NCBI GenBank assembly: GCA_019456245.1
Contig: VRUF01000111.1
Coordinates: forward strand, 1-9,405
Direction of reading: 5' to 3'
Source of the DNA: Planctomycetota bacterium
Lineage (GTDB): Bacteria; Planctomycetota; Phycisphaerae; Sedimentisphaerales; Anaerohalosphaeraceae
Length of the DNA stretch: 9,405 nt
Of this stretch, positions 1-6,450 are shown piece after piece. A program made the position numbers and the translations under genes. The stretch's first letter is position 1; each line of letters begins with the position of its first letter. The notes under the pieces are model-generated. The model was given only the letters and a program-made list of their open reading frames with translations, ran no database searches and had not been told where the DNA came from.

Positions 1-108
1 TGTTCACCTATCAACTGCTCAACTATCTCAGGCCAAAGGCCTGTGCCGCTCTCTGACAACTGAATAATTTATTTATACCAAAAAAAAATCAAATCAATCG
101 GAAAAAGG

Positions 109-147
109 TATGGACAGTATGGACAGTATGGCCACCCGAGTGCAATT
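109..147 (+). repeat. TATGG-C-AG tandem repeat module, copy 1
   Basis: Three abutting 9-base units are read directly: TATGGACAG (109-117), TATGGACAG (118-126) and TATGGCCAC (127-135). After the third TATGGCC come 6 bases and then GTGCAATT (140-147). The same arrangement, in the same register after the third unit, recurs at 247-287. Its function is unknown; tandem protein-binding sites or a small minisatellite are both possible. Confidence 0.8.
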
Positions 148-224
148 ATCCACTATCTACTGCCTTTTATCACGATACAGGGCCCCTGGGGACGATTAGA
201 ATGGATAGACAATATTCTAAACAT

Positions 225-253
225 GGCCATACTTGGACTTCCAAGGTATGGCC
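225..253. repeat. Inverted repeat carrying the GGCCATAC/GTATGGCC word
   Basis: GGCCATACTTGG (225-236) is followed by a 4-base loop (ACTT) and its complement CCAAGGTATGGCC (241-253). This gives twelve base pairs with a single bulged base. The right arm runs straight into repeat module copy 2, so the left arm is an inverted copy of the TATGGCC unit. A structured RNA, a cruciform or a dyad binding site would all fit. There is no T-tract on either side, so a terminator is unlikely. Confidence 0.75.
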
Positions 254-287
254 AGAGTATGGCCAGTATGGCCGGCAAGGTGTAATT
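247..287 (+). repeat. TATGG-C-AG tandem repeat module, copy 2
   Basis: The units are TATGGCCAG (247-255), a 2-base AG insertion, TATGGCCAG (258-266) and TATGGCCGG (267-275), then GTGTAATT at 280-287. The distance from the third unit to the GTGYAATT word is 13 bases, identical to copy 1. This points to duplication of the whole module of about 40 bases followed by divergence, rather than independent short repeats. Confidence 0.8.
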
Positions 288-406
288 GATTATTGCCCCT
301 GTTGCCCAAATACCAAACAAAGCCATTTGTTAAAATAGGTAAAATTCTCAAACTGACCGCTGACAGTTATGTAACTTTCGCACCTTCGCACTTTCGAACT
401 TTTAAC

Positions 407-460
407 GCCGGATTACCGGCTACCCGCAAGCTCTGCTTGCCAACACTTAAAACTTAAAAC
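407..460. repeat. Double mini-hairpin followed by A/C-rich word repeat
   Basis: Two perfect small hairpins lie side by side: GCCGG-ATTA-CCGGC (407-420) and GCAAGC-TCT-GCTTGC (426-440). They are followed by the word repeat ACACTTAAAACTTAAAAC (443-460) and preceded by a degenerate CTTTCGCAC/CTTCGCAC/CTTTCGAAC series (375-399). A similar design is seen at 29-43 (CAGGCC-AAA-GGCCTG among CAACT words) and at 6370-6421. This looks like a recurring spacer element; its function is unknown. Confidence 0.55.
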
Positions 461-631
461 GTGAGCGGACAAACTGTGTGCGATCTGGATAGACAGCATG
501 AAAACAATATGTGACCATGGTGAACGGAAATTTTCAATCGTGATCAGTATAAAAGTAGTTATCTACATATCAACGTGCATTTTTAATGCGAATTGGTATT
601 AAATGCAAATTGTTAGTAGAATTGGGTGTAG

Positions 632-1975
632 TTGGCAAAGAAAAAGCAAAAAGATGTTATCGGTAATATCCGCAAGAAGGTCTCAACCTTTCCGACGGGG
701 CCTGGTCTGTACTTTATGAAGGATGTCAAGGATGTTGTGCTTTATATCGGCAAGGCCAAGAACCTGCGTTCGCGTGCGGCTAGTTACTTTCAGCCTTCCG
801 CCGATCTTTTCACAAGCCGCGGGCCCAAGATCGTCGAGATGATCAACAAAACTGTCACTGTCGATTATCTCGAAACGATAAGCGAAGTCGACGCGATCCT
901 TCAGGAAGCACGGCTGATAAAGGATATTCGCCCGCCGTACAATACTTCGCTGGTGGACAGCAAGACTTTTCCGTACCTGGAGATCACGACCCGCGATCAG
1001 TTTCCCGGCGTCTATATCACGAGAAATCCTAAAAATGCCAGGAGCAAACTTTTCGGTCCGTTTACAAGCGTCAGCGATCTGCGGGCGGTGCTCGTGCTGC
1101 TGCAGAAGATTTTCAAATTTCGAACGTGTAAGCTGGATATCGCCCAGGAAGATGAAAAGCGCAGGTTCTTTCGGCCGTGCATTCTTTATAGCATCAAACA
1201 GTGCACCGCGCCGTGCGGAGCAAGGATCGAAAGGGATGAATACCGCAAGGTTATAAATGACCTGATCAGGTTTCTTCAATCAAAACGTTCAACAGTACTT
1301 CGTGGGTTAAGTAAGCAGATGGAAGAGGCGTCGACGGCGATGGAGTATGAAAAGGCCGCGATGTTTAGAAATCGCGTTCGCCTGATAGAAAGACTTGATC
1401 AGCGAGGTTCTGTCGAGGCGAATGTACAGCCGGAAGTATTTGCAAAAGACCCGTCGGATGCTCTGGAAAAACTGCGGAAGATATTCAAGGTTGAAGTGCC
1501 GATACGTATTATCGAAGGGTTTGATATCGCTCATATCTCCGGCGAGGCGACGGTTGGGTCGCTGGTGAAATTTATCGACGGCAGGCCGTTTAAGAGCGGC
1601 TATCGCAGGTTCAAGATCAAGACGGTGACCGGTATTGACGATTACGCCTGCATGCAGGAGGTTATTACGCGCCGGTACAAACAAGCCAACGACGGCGAGG
1701 AGCTATTCCCCGACCTGGTGTTGATAGACGGCGGCAAGGGCCAACTCCATGCGGTCGAGCAGGCATTCGAGAGGATGGACGCGCCGATGCCGCTGTTGGC
1801 GTCGATTGCAAAGCGCCAAGAGGAGATATTCATCCGCGGCAGAGAAAAATCAATAAAATTGCCGGCAAACAACGAGGCAAGAAAGTTATTGCAGTACATA
1901 AGAGACGAAGCCCACAGATTTGCACAGCACTACCACCACATACTAAGAAAAAAGAAAATGCTCGGCGAAGAATGA
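632..1975 (+). CDS. uvrC: UvrABC excinuclease subunit C (compact form without HhH domain)
   Basis: This is the nuclease of nucleotide excision repair, which cuts both sides of a UvrB-bound lesion. The N-terminal GIY-YIG domain (about 18-105) makes the 3' incision and shows Y27, the YIG at 38-40, arginines R46/R48 and E92. Four cysteines (C166, C183, C191, C195) match the spacing of the reported UvrC iron-sulfur site. A UVR motif (about 222-258) should bind UvrB. The RNase H-like domain for the 5' incision (about 290-435) keeps D298, D366 and H428. At 447 residues the protein is well below the usual 600 or so. The linker between UVR and RNase H is short, and the C-terminal tandem helix-hairpin-helix DNA-binding domain is absent. 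The start is TTG, directly after an in-frame TAG, with only a weak GGGTG as ribosome site. The next Met (29) lies inside the GIY-YIG fold, so TTG is the only sensible start. The gene stands alone on the + strand and is convergent with the next gene, 11 bases away. Confidence 0.93.
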   Translation: MAKKKQKDVIGNIRKKVSTFPTGPGLYFMKDVKDVVLYIGKAKNLRSRAASYFQPSADLFTSRGPKIVEMINKTVTVDYLETISEVDAILQEARLIKDIRPPYNTSLVDSKTFPYLEITTRDQFPGVYITRNPKNARSKLFGPFTSVSDLRAVLVLLQKIFKFRTCKLDIAQEDEKRRFFRPCILYSIKQCTAPCGARIERDEYRKVINDLIRFLQSKRSTVLRGLSKQMEEASTAMEYEKAAMFRNRVRLIERLDQRGSVEANVQPEVFAKDPSDALEKLRKIFKVEVPIRIIEGFDIAHISGEATVGSLVKFIDGRPFKSGYRRFKIKTVTGIDDYACMQEVITRRYKQANDGEELFPDLVLIDGGKGQLHAVEQAFERMDAPMPLLASIAKRQEEIFIRGREKSIKLPANNEARKLLQYIRDEAHRFAQHYHHILRKKKMLGEE

Positions 1976-1986
1976 AAATTTCAATA

Positions 1987-2631
1987 TTAGTTGCTTTTTC
2001 TGGGTTTGCCTGTTAAGTACCAATGATCTTTTATTTTTTCATGCTCTGGCCCGTTTTCTTCAAGTGATTTGTTATCTGATAGATAGTAGAAGGCGATGTG
2101 CCTGAAGAGGCGACCATACCCCCATTTAAAAGCTATTTCAATATTTCCTGAATTATCCTTGACGGCAAAAATAGCATGTGCAAGATGTCTGTATTTTTCG
2201 GGTACTTTATTTCCTGCTAATCTGAGAGATTCCCCTTCAATCAACAGTTTACAGTCTTCTACTGCACATTCATATTGTGGCAGCCGCTTTTCAAAGACGT
2301 ACATTCTTAATTTATGTCCCCAGCTTAGTGAAAAGAAACATGCTACAAAAAGTAGTATCATAATAAGTGAGGCAAGCTTGTTGTCCAGGCCGTAGTCCCA
2401 TAAACCCATACAACTTACTATTAGCATTGGTATCATTATAATAAAATGGAGTGACATAATATGTAGCAGCATTTCACTTGGCCTATATCCAAACCGAATC
2501 AGACATAGTGTAAATGGAACCGTGACTATCAGATTAGTCAAAAGCAATAAATTAATGCTTTTTCGACCGTAGCGAAATATCCCGGCAATAGTCAGGATCA
2601 TTGCAAGCAATAAAAGGACTATAAATTCCAT
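1987..2631 (-). CDS. Hypothetical four-helix membrane protein
   Basis: I do not recognise this 214-residue protein. The first 105 residues are strongly hydrophobic and contain about four membrane helices (near 2-20, 26-46, 56-77 and 86-104). The remaining 110 residues are polar and look soluble, with two cysteines (about 122 and 127) and many aromatic residues around 168-182. The start is ATG, with a good GGAG ribosome site 8 bases upstream. It begins 36 bases after the ribD stop and so is probably the last gene of the ligA-ribD transcription unit. By eye the base composition is markedly more A+T-rich than ligA or ribD (one 60-base line, 2401-2460, has 16 G+C). This suggests a recent arrival or a fast-evolving lineage-specific gene. 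No function is inferred. Confidence 0.75.
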   Translation of the reverse strand: MEFIVLLLLAMILTIAGIFRYGRKSINLLLLTNLIVTVPFTLCLIRFGYRPSEMLLHIMSLHFIIMIPMLIVSCMGLWDYGLDNKLASLIMILLFVACFFSLSWGHKLRMYVFEKRLPQYECAVEDCKLLIEGESLRLAGNKVPEKYRHLAHAIFAVKDNSGNIEIAFKWGYGRLFRHIAFYYLSDNKSLEENGPEHEKIKDHWYLTGKPRKSN

Positions 2632-2667
2632 TTGCTATTTCTCCATAAGATTGTGCTTATCCTGACG

Positions 2668-3750
2668 TCAATCGCTTAACCGGGCGATTATACAGGTGTC
2701 TCCGTTCAGTTCTTTCCTTCTTGCTTCTTTCTGTGTTATATTTTGCATTGGTTTTGAGATTTCGGCTGTGCCTTTGTCCCCGAGTGTTTTTGGGGCTATG
2801 TAGATTATTGCCTGGTCGGCTAGTTTTTGTTCTATGAAGGCTGTTATCGTTGTTGATCCGCCTTCTATCAGCAGGCGGTTGACCTTTCTTTTTCCCAGTT
2901 CGCTTAGCAGGGCGGTCAGGTTACATTTTTGGTGTTTGTCTTCTGCGATGAATACCTCTGCGCTTTTATCTAATATGGCTTCCACTTTGTCCGGCTTGTC
3001 TTTGATTGCTTTTTGCGTTGTTACTATTAGTGTGGGGTATTCGTGGCAGTCGAGCAGGTTTGAATTTGATGGTATTCTCAGATTGCTGTCCAGTACGATT
3101 CGCAATAACTCTCTTCCGTCCGCCGGTCTTGGCGTTAGTTGCGGGTCGTCTTCTATTACGGTGTTTATTCCTACGAGAATGGCCTGCACCGATCTTCGCA
3201 AAGCGTGGACGTCTTTTCTGCTTGCTTCATTCGATATCCACTGTCCGTGTTTTGCGGTGTCTTTGTAGGCCATATATCCGTCAGCGCTTTGTGCCCACTT
3301 TAGAATTACCCACGGGGTTTTTGTTTCGGCGAACTTGAAGAACCATGGGGTTAACATTTTGGCCTGATCGCAGCAAACGCCGGTAACAACTTCGATGCCG
3401 GCCTGGGTTAGTTTTTCTATGCCTCTGCCTCCTACGTGGTCCGATGGGTCTTTTGAGGCGATAACGACTCTTGCGATCTTTGCGGCGATGACGGCATCTG
3501 CGCACGGCCCGGTTTTTCCGACATGGCTGCACGGTTCGAGCGTTACGTACATTGTCGCGCCTTCGGGATCGCTGCAATCTGCGATTGCATTTACTTCCGC
3601 GTGGGCGGCACCGAATTTTTCGTGATACCCTTCGCCGATTATCGCGTTGTTCTTTACGATCACGCATCCGACCGCCGGGTTTGGTTCGACATTGCCGATG
3701 CCTTTGGCCGCAAGTTCTATCGCCCGCTGCATGTATTTGACATCATCCAT
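2668..3750 (-). CDS. ribD: Bifunctional riboflavin biosynthesis protein RibD (deaminase/reductase)
   Basis: RibD carries out two successive riboflavin steps in the cytoplasm: zinc-dependent deamination of the pyrimidine made from GTP, then NADPH-dependent reduction of its ribose side chain. The N-terminal deaminase domain (about 1-140) shows the HAE motif (H50, E52) and the PCSHxGKTGPC motif with C74 and C83, giving the zinc ligands and the proton-shuttle glutamate. The reductase domain (about 145-358) opens with a PWVILKWAQSADG-type strand and includes the GINTVIEDDPQLTPR segment and the LLIEGGS segment near 293-299. The 360-residue length is typical of the two-domain enzyme. ATG overlaps the ligA stop (ATGGATGA, 8 bases shared) and no ribosome site of its own is evident, so translational coupling to ligA is likely. 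No other rib gene lies in the window. Confidence 0.95.
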   Translation of the reverse strand: MDDVKYMQRAIELAAKGIGNVEPNPAVGCVIVKNNAIIGEGYHEKFGAAHAEVNAIADCSDPEGATMYVTLEPCSHVGKTGPCADAVIAAKIARVVIASKDPSDHVGGRGIEKLTQAGIEVVTGVCCDQAKMLTPWFFKFAETKTPWVILKWAQSADGYMAYKDTAKHGQWISNEASRKDVHALRRSVQAILVGINTVIEDDPQLTPRPADGRELLRIVLDSNLRIPSNSNLLDCHEYPTLIVTTQKAIKDKPDKVEAILDKSAEVFIAEDKHQKCNLTALLSELGKRKVNRLLIEGGSTTITAFIEQKLADQAIIYIAPKTLGDKGTAEISKPMQNITQKEARRKELNGDTCIIARLSD

Positions 3751-5782
3751 TTGTCAACTCGATGAATTTTTTTTCGTCAATTATTTCAACGCCCAGCTTA
3801 GCTGCTTTTTCGGCTTTGCTGCCGGGGTTTGCACCGACAAGCACATAATCGGTTTTTTTGCTTACGCTCGATGACGTTTTTGCGCCACTGCCTGTTATGG
3901 CCTGAGCGATCTGGGTTCTTGTAAAGTTTTCAAGCGTTCCCGTTACCACTATTGTTTTGCCTGTCAGTGGGGTAGTTTTTTTCTCAGTCGGTGATTTCGG
4001 GCTTACGCCGAGGCTTTTCATCTCCTCGATCATCGCGATGTTGTCGGGATTGGTGAAATATTCGAAAACGCTTTGGGCGATGGTGGGGCCGATTTGGTCT
4101 ATCGATTCAAGCGTTTCGATGTCTGCGGCGATGAGGTTGTCCAGGGTGATAAATTTATCTGCGAGTATCTCGCCAGTCTGTCCGCCTACGTTTAGAATTC
4201 CCAGACCGGTGATCAACCGCCAGAGGTCCTGTGTTTTGCTTTTTTCGATCCCGTCGAGCAGATTTTCCGCGCTTTTTGTTGCCATTCTATCCAATTGGGC
4301 TACCTTGAAGATATCCAGCTTGTAGATGTCGGCGAAGTTTTTGATAAGCCCTTTGTTTACGAGCTGGTCTATCAGCGCAGGGCCGAAGTTTTCTATATCC
4401 ATCTGCCCGCGGCCTACGAAATAGCCGACGCGTTCTTTTAATATCGAATTGCAGTTTGGATTGCTGCACTTTACTGTTGTAAATTCTCTTTCTTCTTCGG
4501 CGCCGGTTTCTTTTCGCTTGTTTACGGTAACGACTGTCGGGCTATCGCAGCTTGGGCAGTTTGCCGGGATCTCAATGGGTTTGCTGTCGAAGATATCCCG
4601 TTTTTTTGTTTTTACCTCGATCACTTGCGGGATTATTTCGCCGGCTTTTTCGATTATGACGGTGTCCGATACCCGCAGGTCGAGCTTCTTAATTTGGTCG
4701 AAGTTGTGCAGCGATGCTCGTTTTACTTTTGTACCGGCAAGTTTGACGGGTTTTAAATTTGCGACGGGGGTTAAGATACCGGTTTTTCCGACCTGGATGT
4801 CGATAGATTCTACTATGGTCTCGGCTTGTTCGGCGGGGAATTTGTAGGAGATGCACCATTTTGGCGCACGTCCGGTTGTTCCCAGTATTTGCTGCTGGGC
4901 GAAGCTGTCGACCTTAATAACCATGCCGTCGATCTGGTAGCCGAGGGTTTCTTTTTTATTTTGCCAGCCTTGACATATCTTTATTACGTCATCGATATTT
5001 TTGGCTTGTTTAATGTTTGGGTTTACCGGCAATGACAGTTTTTCCAGGGCCTTAAGCGTTTTGTAATGCCCATCGGCAAGGGGTTCGGTTACCTGGCCGA
5101 TGGCATAAGCAAAAAACGCAAGATTGCGGGATGCCGTGATCCTGGAATCGAGAAGTTTAAGCGATCCTGCCGCGGCGTTTCTCGGGTTTGCAAAAGGTGG
5201 TTCGCCTGTTTCAGCTTTTTGGCGATTGAGTTCGGCGAAGGATTTTTTGGGCATGTATATCTCGCCGCGTACCTCAAGCACCTCGGGTACACTTGCCTCT
5301 TGCATCAATGTAAGCGGGATCGCTTTTATCGTTCTTACGTTCGAGGTTGCATCGTCGCCCGTCTGGCCGTCGCCCCGGGTTGCGGCTTGGGTGAGTTTGC
5401 CGTTTTCGTATCTGATGCTTATGGCAAGACCGTCGATCTTAAGCTCGACGATATATTTATAATCCTCGTCGCTCAGGGCCTTTTGGATTCGGTTGTCAAA
5501 GTCCCTTAGCTCGTCGGCGTTGTAGGTGTTGTCAATGCTCAGCATCGGGGCAGCATGTTTTACGCTGGCGAATCCTTCGACCGGTTTTCCGGAGACCCTT
5601 TGTGTGGGCGAATCGGCTGTTATCAGATCGGGGTGCTCTTCTTCGAGTTTTCGCAATTCGGTAAACAGCTTGTCATACTGCTGGTCCGTAATCTCAGGTG
5701 CATTGAGAACGTAGTAGAGATGGTCGTGCCTACGAATCTCTTTTCTGAGCAGTTCAACTTTTTTTGAAATATCATCAGCCAT
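3743..5782 (-). CDS. ligA: NAD-dependent DNA ligase
   Basis: LigA seals nicks in duplex DNA during replication and repair using NAD+. From the chosen start the protein has 679 residues, normal for the family. Visible parts in order: the Ia domain with the YY and DxxYD region (about 1-65); the adenylation domain with the KIDG motif (K115 is the residue that takes AMP); an OB fold (about 320-400); a four-cysteine zinc finger (C409, C412, C439, C444), whose inner loop is somewhat longer than usual; helix-hairpin-helix repeats (about 455-585); and a C-terminal BRCT domain (about 603-679). An upstream in-frame ATG at 5830 would add 16 residues. It would start right beside the ndk terminator and lacks a ribosome site, whereas the ATG at 5782 follows a strong AAGGGAGGG, so I take 5782. 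It heads the ligA-ribD-membrane protein unit. Confidence 0.97.
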   Translation of the reverse strand: MADDISKKVELLRKEIRRHDHLYYVLNAPEITDQQYDKLFTELRKLEEEHPDLITADSPTQRVSGKPVEGFASVKHAAPMLSIDNTYNADELRDFDNRIQKALSDEDYKYIVELKIDGLAISIRYENGKLTQAATRGDGQTGDDATSNVRTIKAIPLTLMQEASVPEVLEVRGEIYMPKKSFAELNRQKAETGEPPFANPRNAAAGSLKLLDSRITASRNLAFFAYAIGQVTEPLADGHYKTLKALEKLSLPVNPNIKQAKNIDDVIKICQGWQNKKETLGYQIDGMVIKVDSFAQQQILGTTGRAPKWCISYKFPAEQAETIVESIDIQVGKTGILTPVANLKPVKLAGTKVKRASLHNFDQIKKLDLRVSDTVIIEKAGEIIPQVIEVKTKKRDIFDSKPIEIPANCPSCDSPTVVTVNKRKETGAEEEREFTTVKCSNPNCNSILKERVGYFVGRGQMDIENFGPALIDQLVNKGLIKNFADIYKLDIFKVAQLDRMATKSAENLLDGIEKSKTQDLWRLITGLGILNVGGQTGEILADKFITLDNLIAADIETLESIDQIGPTIAQSVFEYFTNPDNIAMIEEMKSLGVSPKSPTEKKTTPLTGKTIVVTGTLENFTRTQIAQAITGSGAKTSSSVSKKTDYVLVGANPGSKAEKAAKLGVEIIDEKKFIELTNG

Positions 5783-5786
5783 AACG

Positions 5787-5795
5787 CCCTCCCTT
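5787..5795 (-). promoter_or_regulatory. Ribosome binding site deciding the ligA start
   Basis: On the - strand AAGGGAGGG lies 4 bases before the ATG at 5782, the best Shine-Dalgarno match in the window. It favours this start over the in-frame ATG at 5830. Confidence 0.8.
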
Positions 5796-5830
5796 ATATT
5801 CGTTTTTTGCGATAATTGCAAGTGTGGCAA

Positions 5831-5862
5831 TAAAAAAACCCGACCTGCTATAGGCCGGGTTT
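5831..5862 (-). terminator. Intrinsic terminator after ndk
   Basis: The arms are AAACCCGACCT (5836-5846) and AGGCCGGGTTT (5852-5862), with a 5-base loop. They pair over 11 positions with one mismatch. On the - strand the hairpin is followed by a run of T (complement of A 5832-5838). It sits 26 bases after the ndk stop and before ligA, so it separates the two transcripts at least partly. Confidence 0.88.
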
Positions 5863-5887
5863 ATCAAGCTGTCTTAATTGATGCCGA

Positions 5888-6349
5888 CTAGTCGTTTTTG
5901 CCGTAAAGCCACTTTTCGTCGGCGAGGTCGTATTCTACGATATCTTCGCCTGTGAAGTAGATCGGTATCTCGAAATCGGCAGATTCCGGCGAATCCGATC
6001 CGTGGATGAGGTTATAGCCTTTCGAGCAGCTAAAATCGCCTCGGATCGTTCCCGATTCTGCGTCGTAACCGAACGTTGCCCCCATCATCTTGCGGGCCAT
6101 GTCGATTACTCCCTCAGCTTCCCACACCATCACCATTGACGGCGAGGAGGAAATATATTTCACAACGCCTTCGAAAAATGGTTTTCCCTCGTGAACCGCA
6201 TAGTGCTTTCGGGCAAGTTCTTCGGAAATCTGCATGAACTTTGCCGCGATCAGCTTAAAGCCCTTTTTCTCGAAACGCGATATAATCTCGCCGACAAAGT
6301 GTCTCTGCACGCCGTCAGGTTTTACGATGATCAAAGTTTTTTCTGCCAT
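5888..6349 (-). CDS. ndk: Nucleoside diphosphate kinase
   Basis: This enzyme transfers the gamma phosphate of ATP to other nucleoside and deoxynucleoside diphosphates through a phospho-histidine, balancing the NTP and dNTP pools. The sequence begins with the family signature TLIIVKPDGVQR (K10), has the active-site tyrosine Y50, the TIRGDF segment at 101-106, and the NLIHGSDS catalytic motif with H116. The 153-residue length is close to the usual 140-155, with a short C-terminal extension ending in DEKWLYGKND. The start is ATG with AGGGA about 5 bases upstream. It lies about 100 bases downstream of the lipoprotein gene on the same strand and ends in its own terminator. It is probably a single-gene transcript or read from upstream; no clear promoter is visible. 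Confidence 0.97.
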   Translation of the reverse strand: MAEKTLIIVKPDGVQRHFVGEIISRFEKKGFKLIAAKFMQISEELARKHYAVHEGKPFFEGVVKYISSSPSMVMVWEAEGVIDMARKMMGATFGYDAESGTIRGDFSCSKGYNLIHGSDSPESADFEIPIYFTGEDIVEYDLADEKWLYGKND

Positions 6350-6369
6350 AACATCCCTGTAAAATATCT

Positions 6370-6421
6370 CGGCCGCAAGGCCGTATCTGCAACTAACAAC
6401 TAAAAACTAATAACTAACAAC
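6370..6421. repeat. GC-rich mini-hairpin with AACTAA word repeat
   Basis: A perfect hairpin CGGCC-GCAA-GGCCG (6370-6383) is followed by a tract of near-repeated words AACTAACAACTAAAAACTAA and so on (6391-6421). The design resembles 29-43 and 407-460 at the left end. It occupies most of the spacer between ndk and the lipoprotein gene and would lie in the ndk leader if transcription comes from upstream. Confidence 0.5.
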
Positions 6422-6422
6422 T

Positions 6423-6450
6423 CTCAAAGTGACCAATCGGTCAGTTTGAG
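6423..6450 (-). terminator. Stem-loop directly after the lipoprotein gene
   Basis: CTCAAAGTGACC (6423-6434) and GGTCAGTTTGAG (6439-6450) form a 12-pair stem with one G-G mismatch and a 4-base loop. On the - strand it begins at the base after the TAG stop. The following bases (GTTGTTAGTTATTAG) are T-rich but not a clean T-tract. It may be a weak terminator or an mRNA-stabilising 3' hairpin. Confidence 0.55.

Larger units (their letters stand above)
1..631. other. Repeat-rich intergenic region upstream of uvrC
   Basis: No convincing coding frame or tRNA/rRNA is visible here. The stretch contains two TATGGCCAG-type repeat modules, a strong inverted repeat between them, a short odd palindrome CAGGGCCCCTG at 178-188, a TTAGAAT/ATTCTAA inverted repeat (197-202 plus flanks to 220), and small G+C-rich hairpins beside A/C-rich word repeats (29-43 and 407-460). 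A candidate promoter for uvrC is discussed under findings. The density of short direct and inverted repeats is much higher than in the other spacers of the window. Whether it is regulatory, a decayed repeat element or neutral cannot be decided from the sequence. Confidence 0.7.

Noticed and set aside
347..359. CTCAAACTGACCG at 347-359 is identical to the reverse complement of 6438-6450 in the hairpin after the lipoprotein gene
   Set aside because: In 9.4 kb, counting both strands, about one 13-base match is expected by chance (about 9405 squared over 4 to the 13th), so it is not evidence of a shared element.
683..1279. A 198-residue open frame antisense to uvrC
   Set aside because: It lies wholly within uvrC, which has full catalytic motifs on the other strand, and its translation shows no recognisable domain or ribosome site.
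1976..1986. A terminator between the convergent uvrC and membrane protein genes
   Set aside because: Only 11 bases separate the genes, and the small TGAAA/TTTCA repeat there has a 1-base loop and cannot form a stable hairpin.
2663..2670. TGACGTCA palindrome across the ribD stop codon
   Set aside because: An 8-base palindrome is common by chance, and this one sits in coding sequence and a short gene junction with no other regulatory sign.
5793..5821. TTGCAA, 17 bases, TATAAG on the - strand as a ligA promoter
   Set aside because: Spacing and match are good, but transcription would start only about 4-5 bases before the ATG and would exclude the strong ribosome site, so it is probably chance.
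5783..5830. N-terminal 16-residue extension of LigA from the ATG at 5830
   Set aside because: There is no ribosome site, it starts within the T-tract end of the ndk terminator, and the family normally begins near the MADDISKK segment, which has a strong ribosome site.
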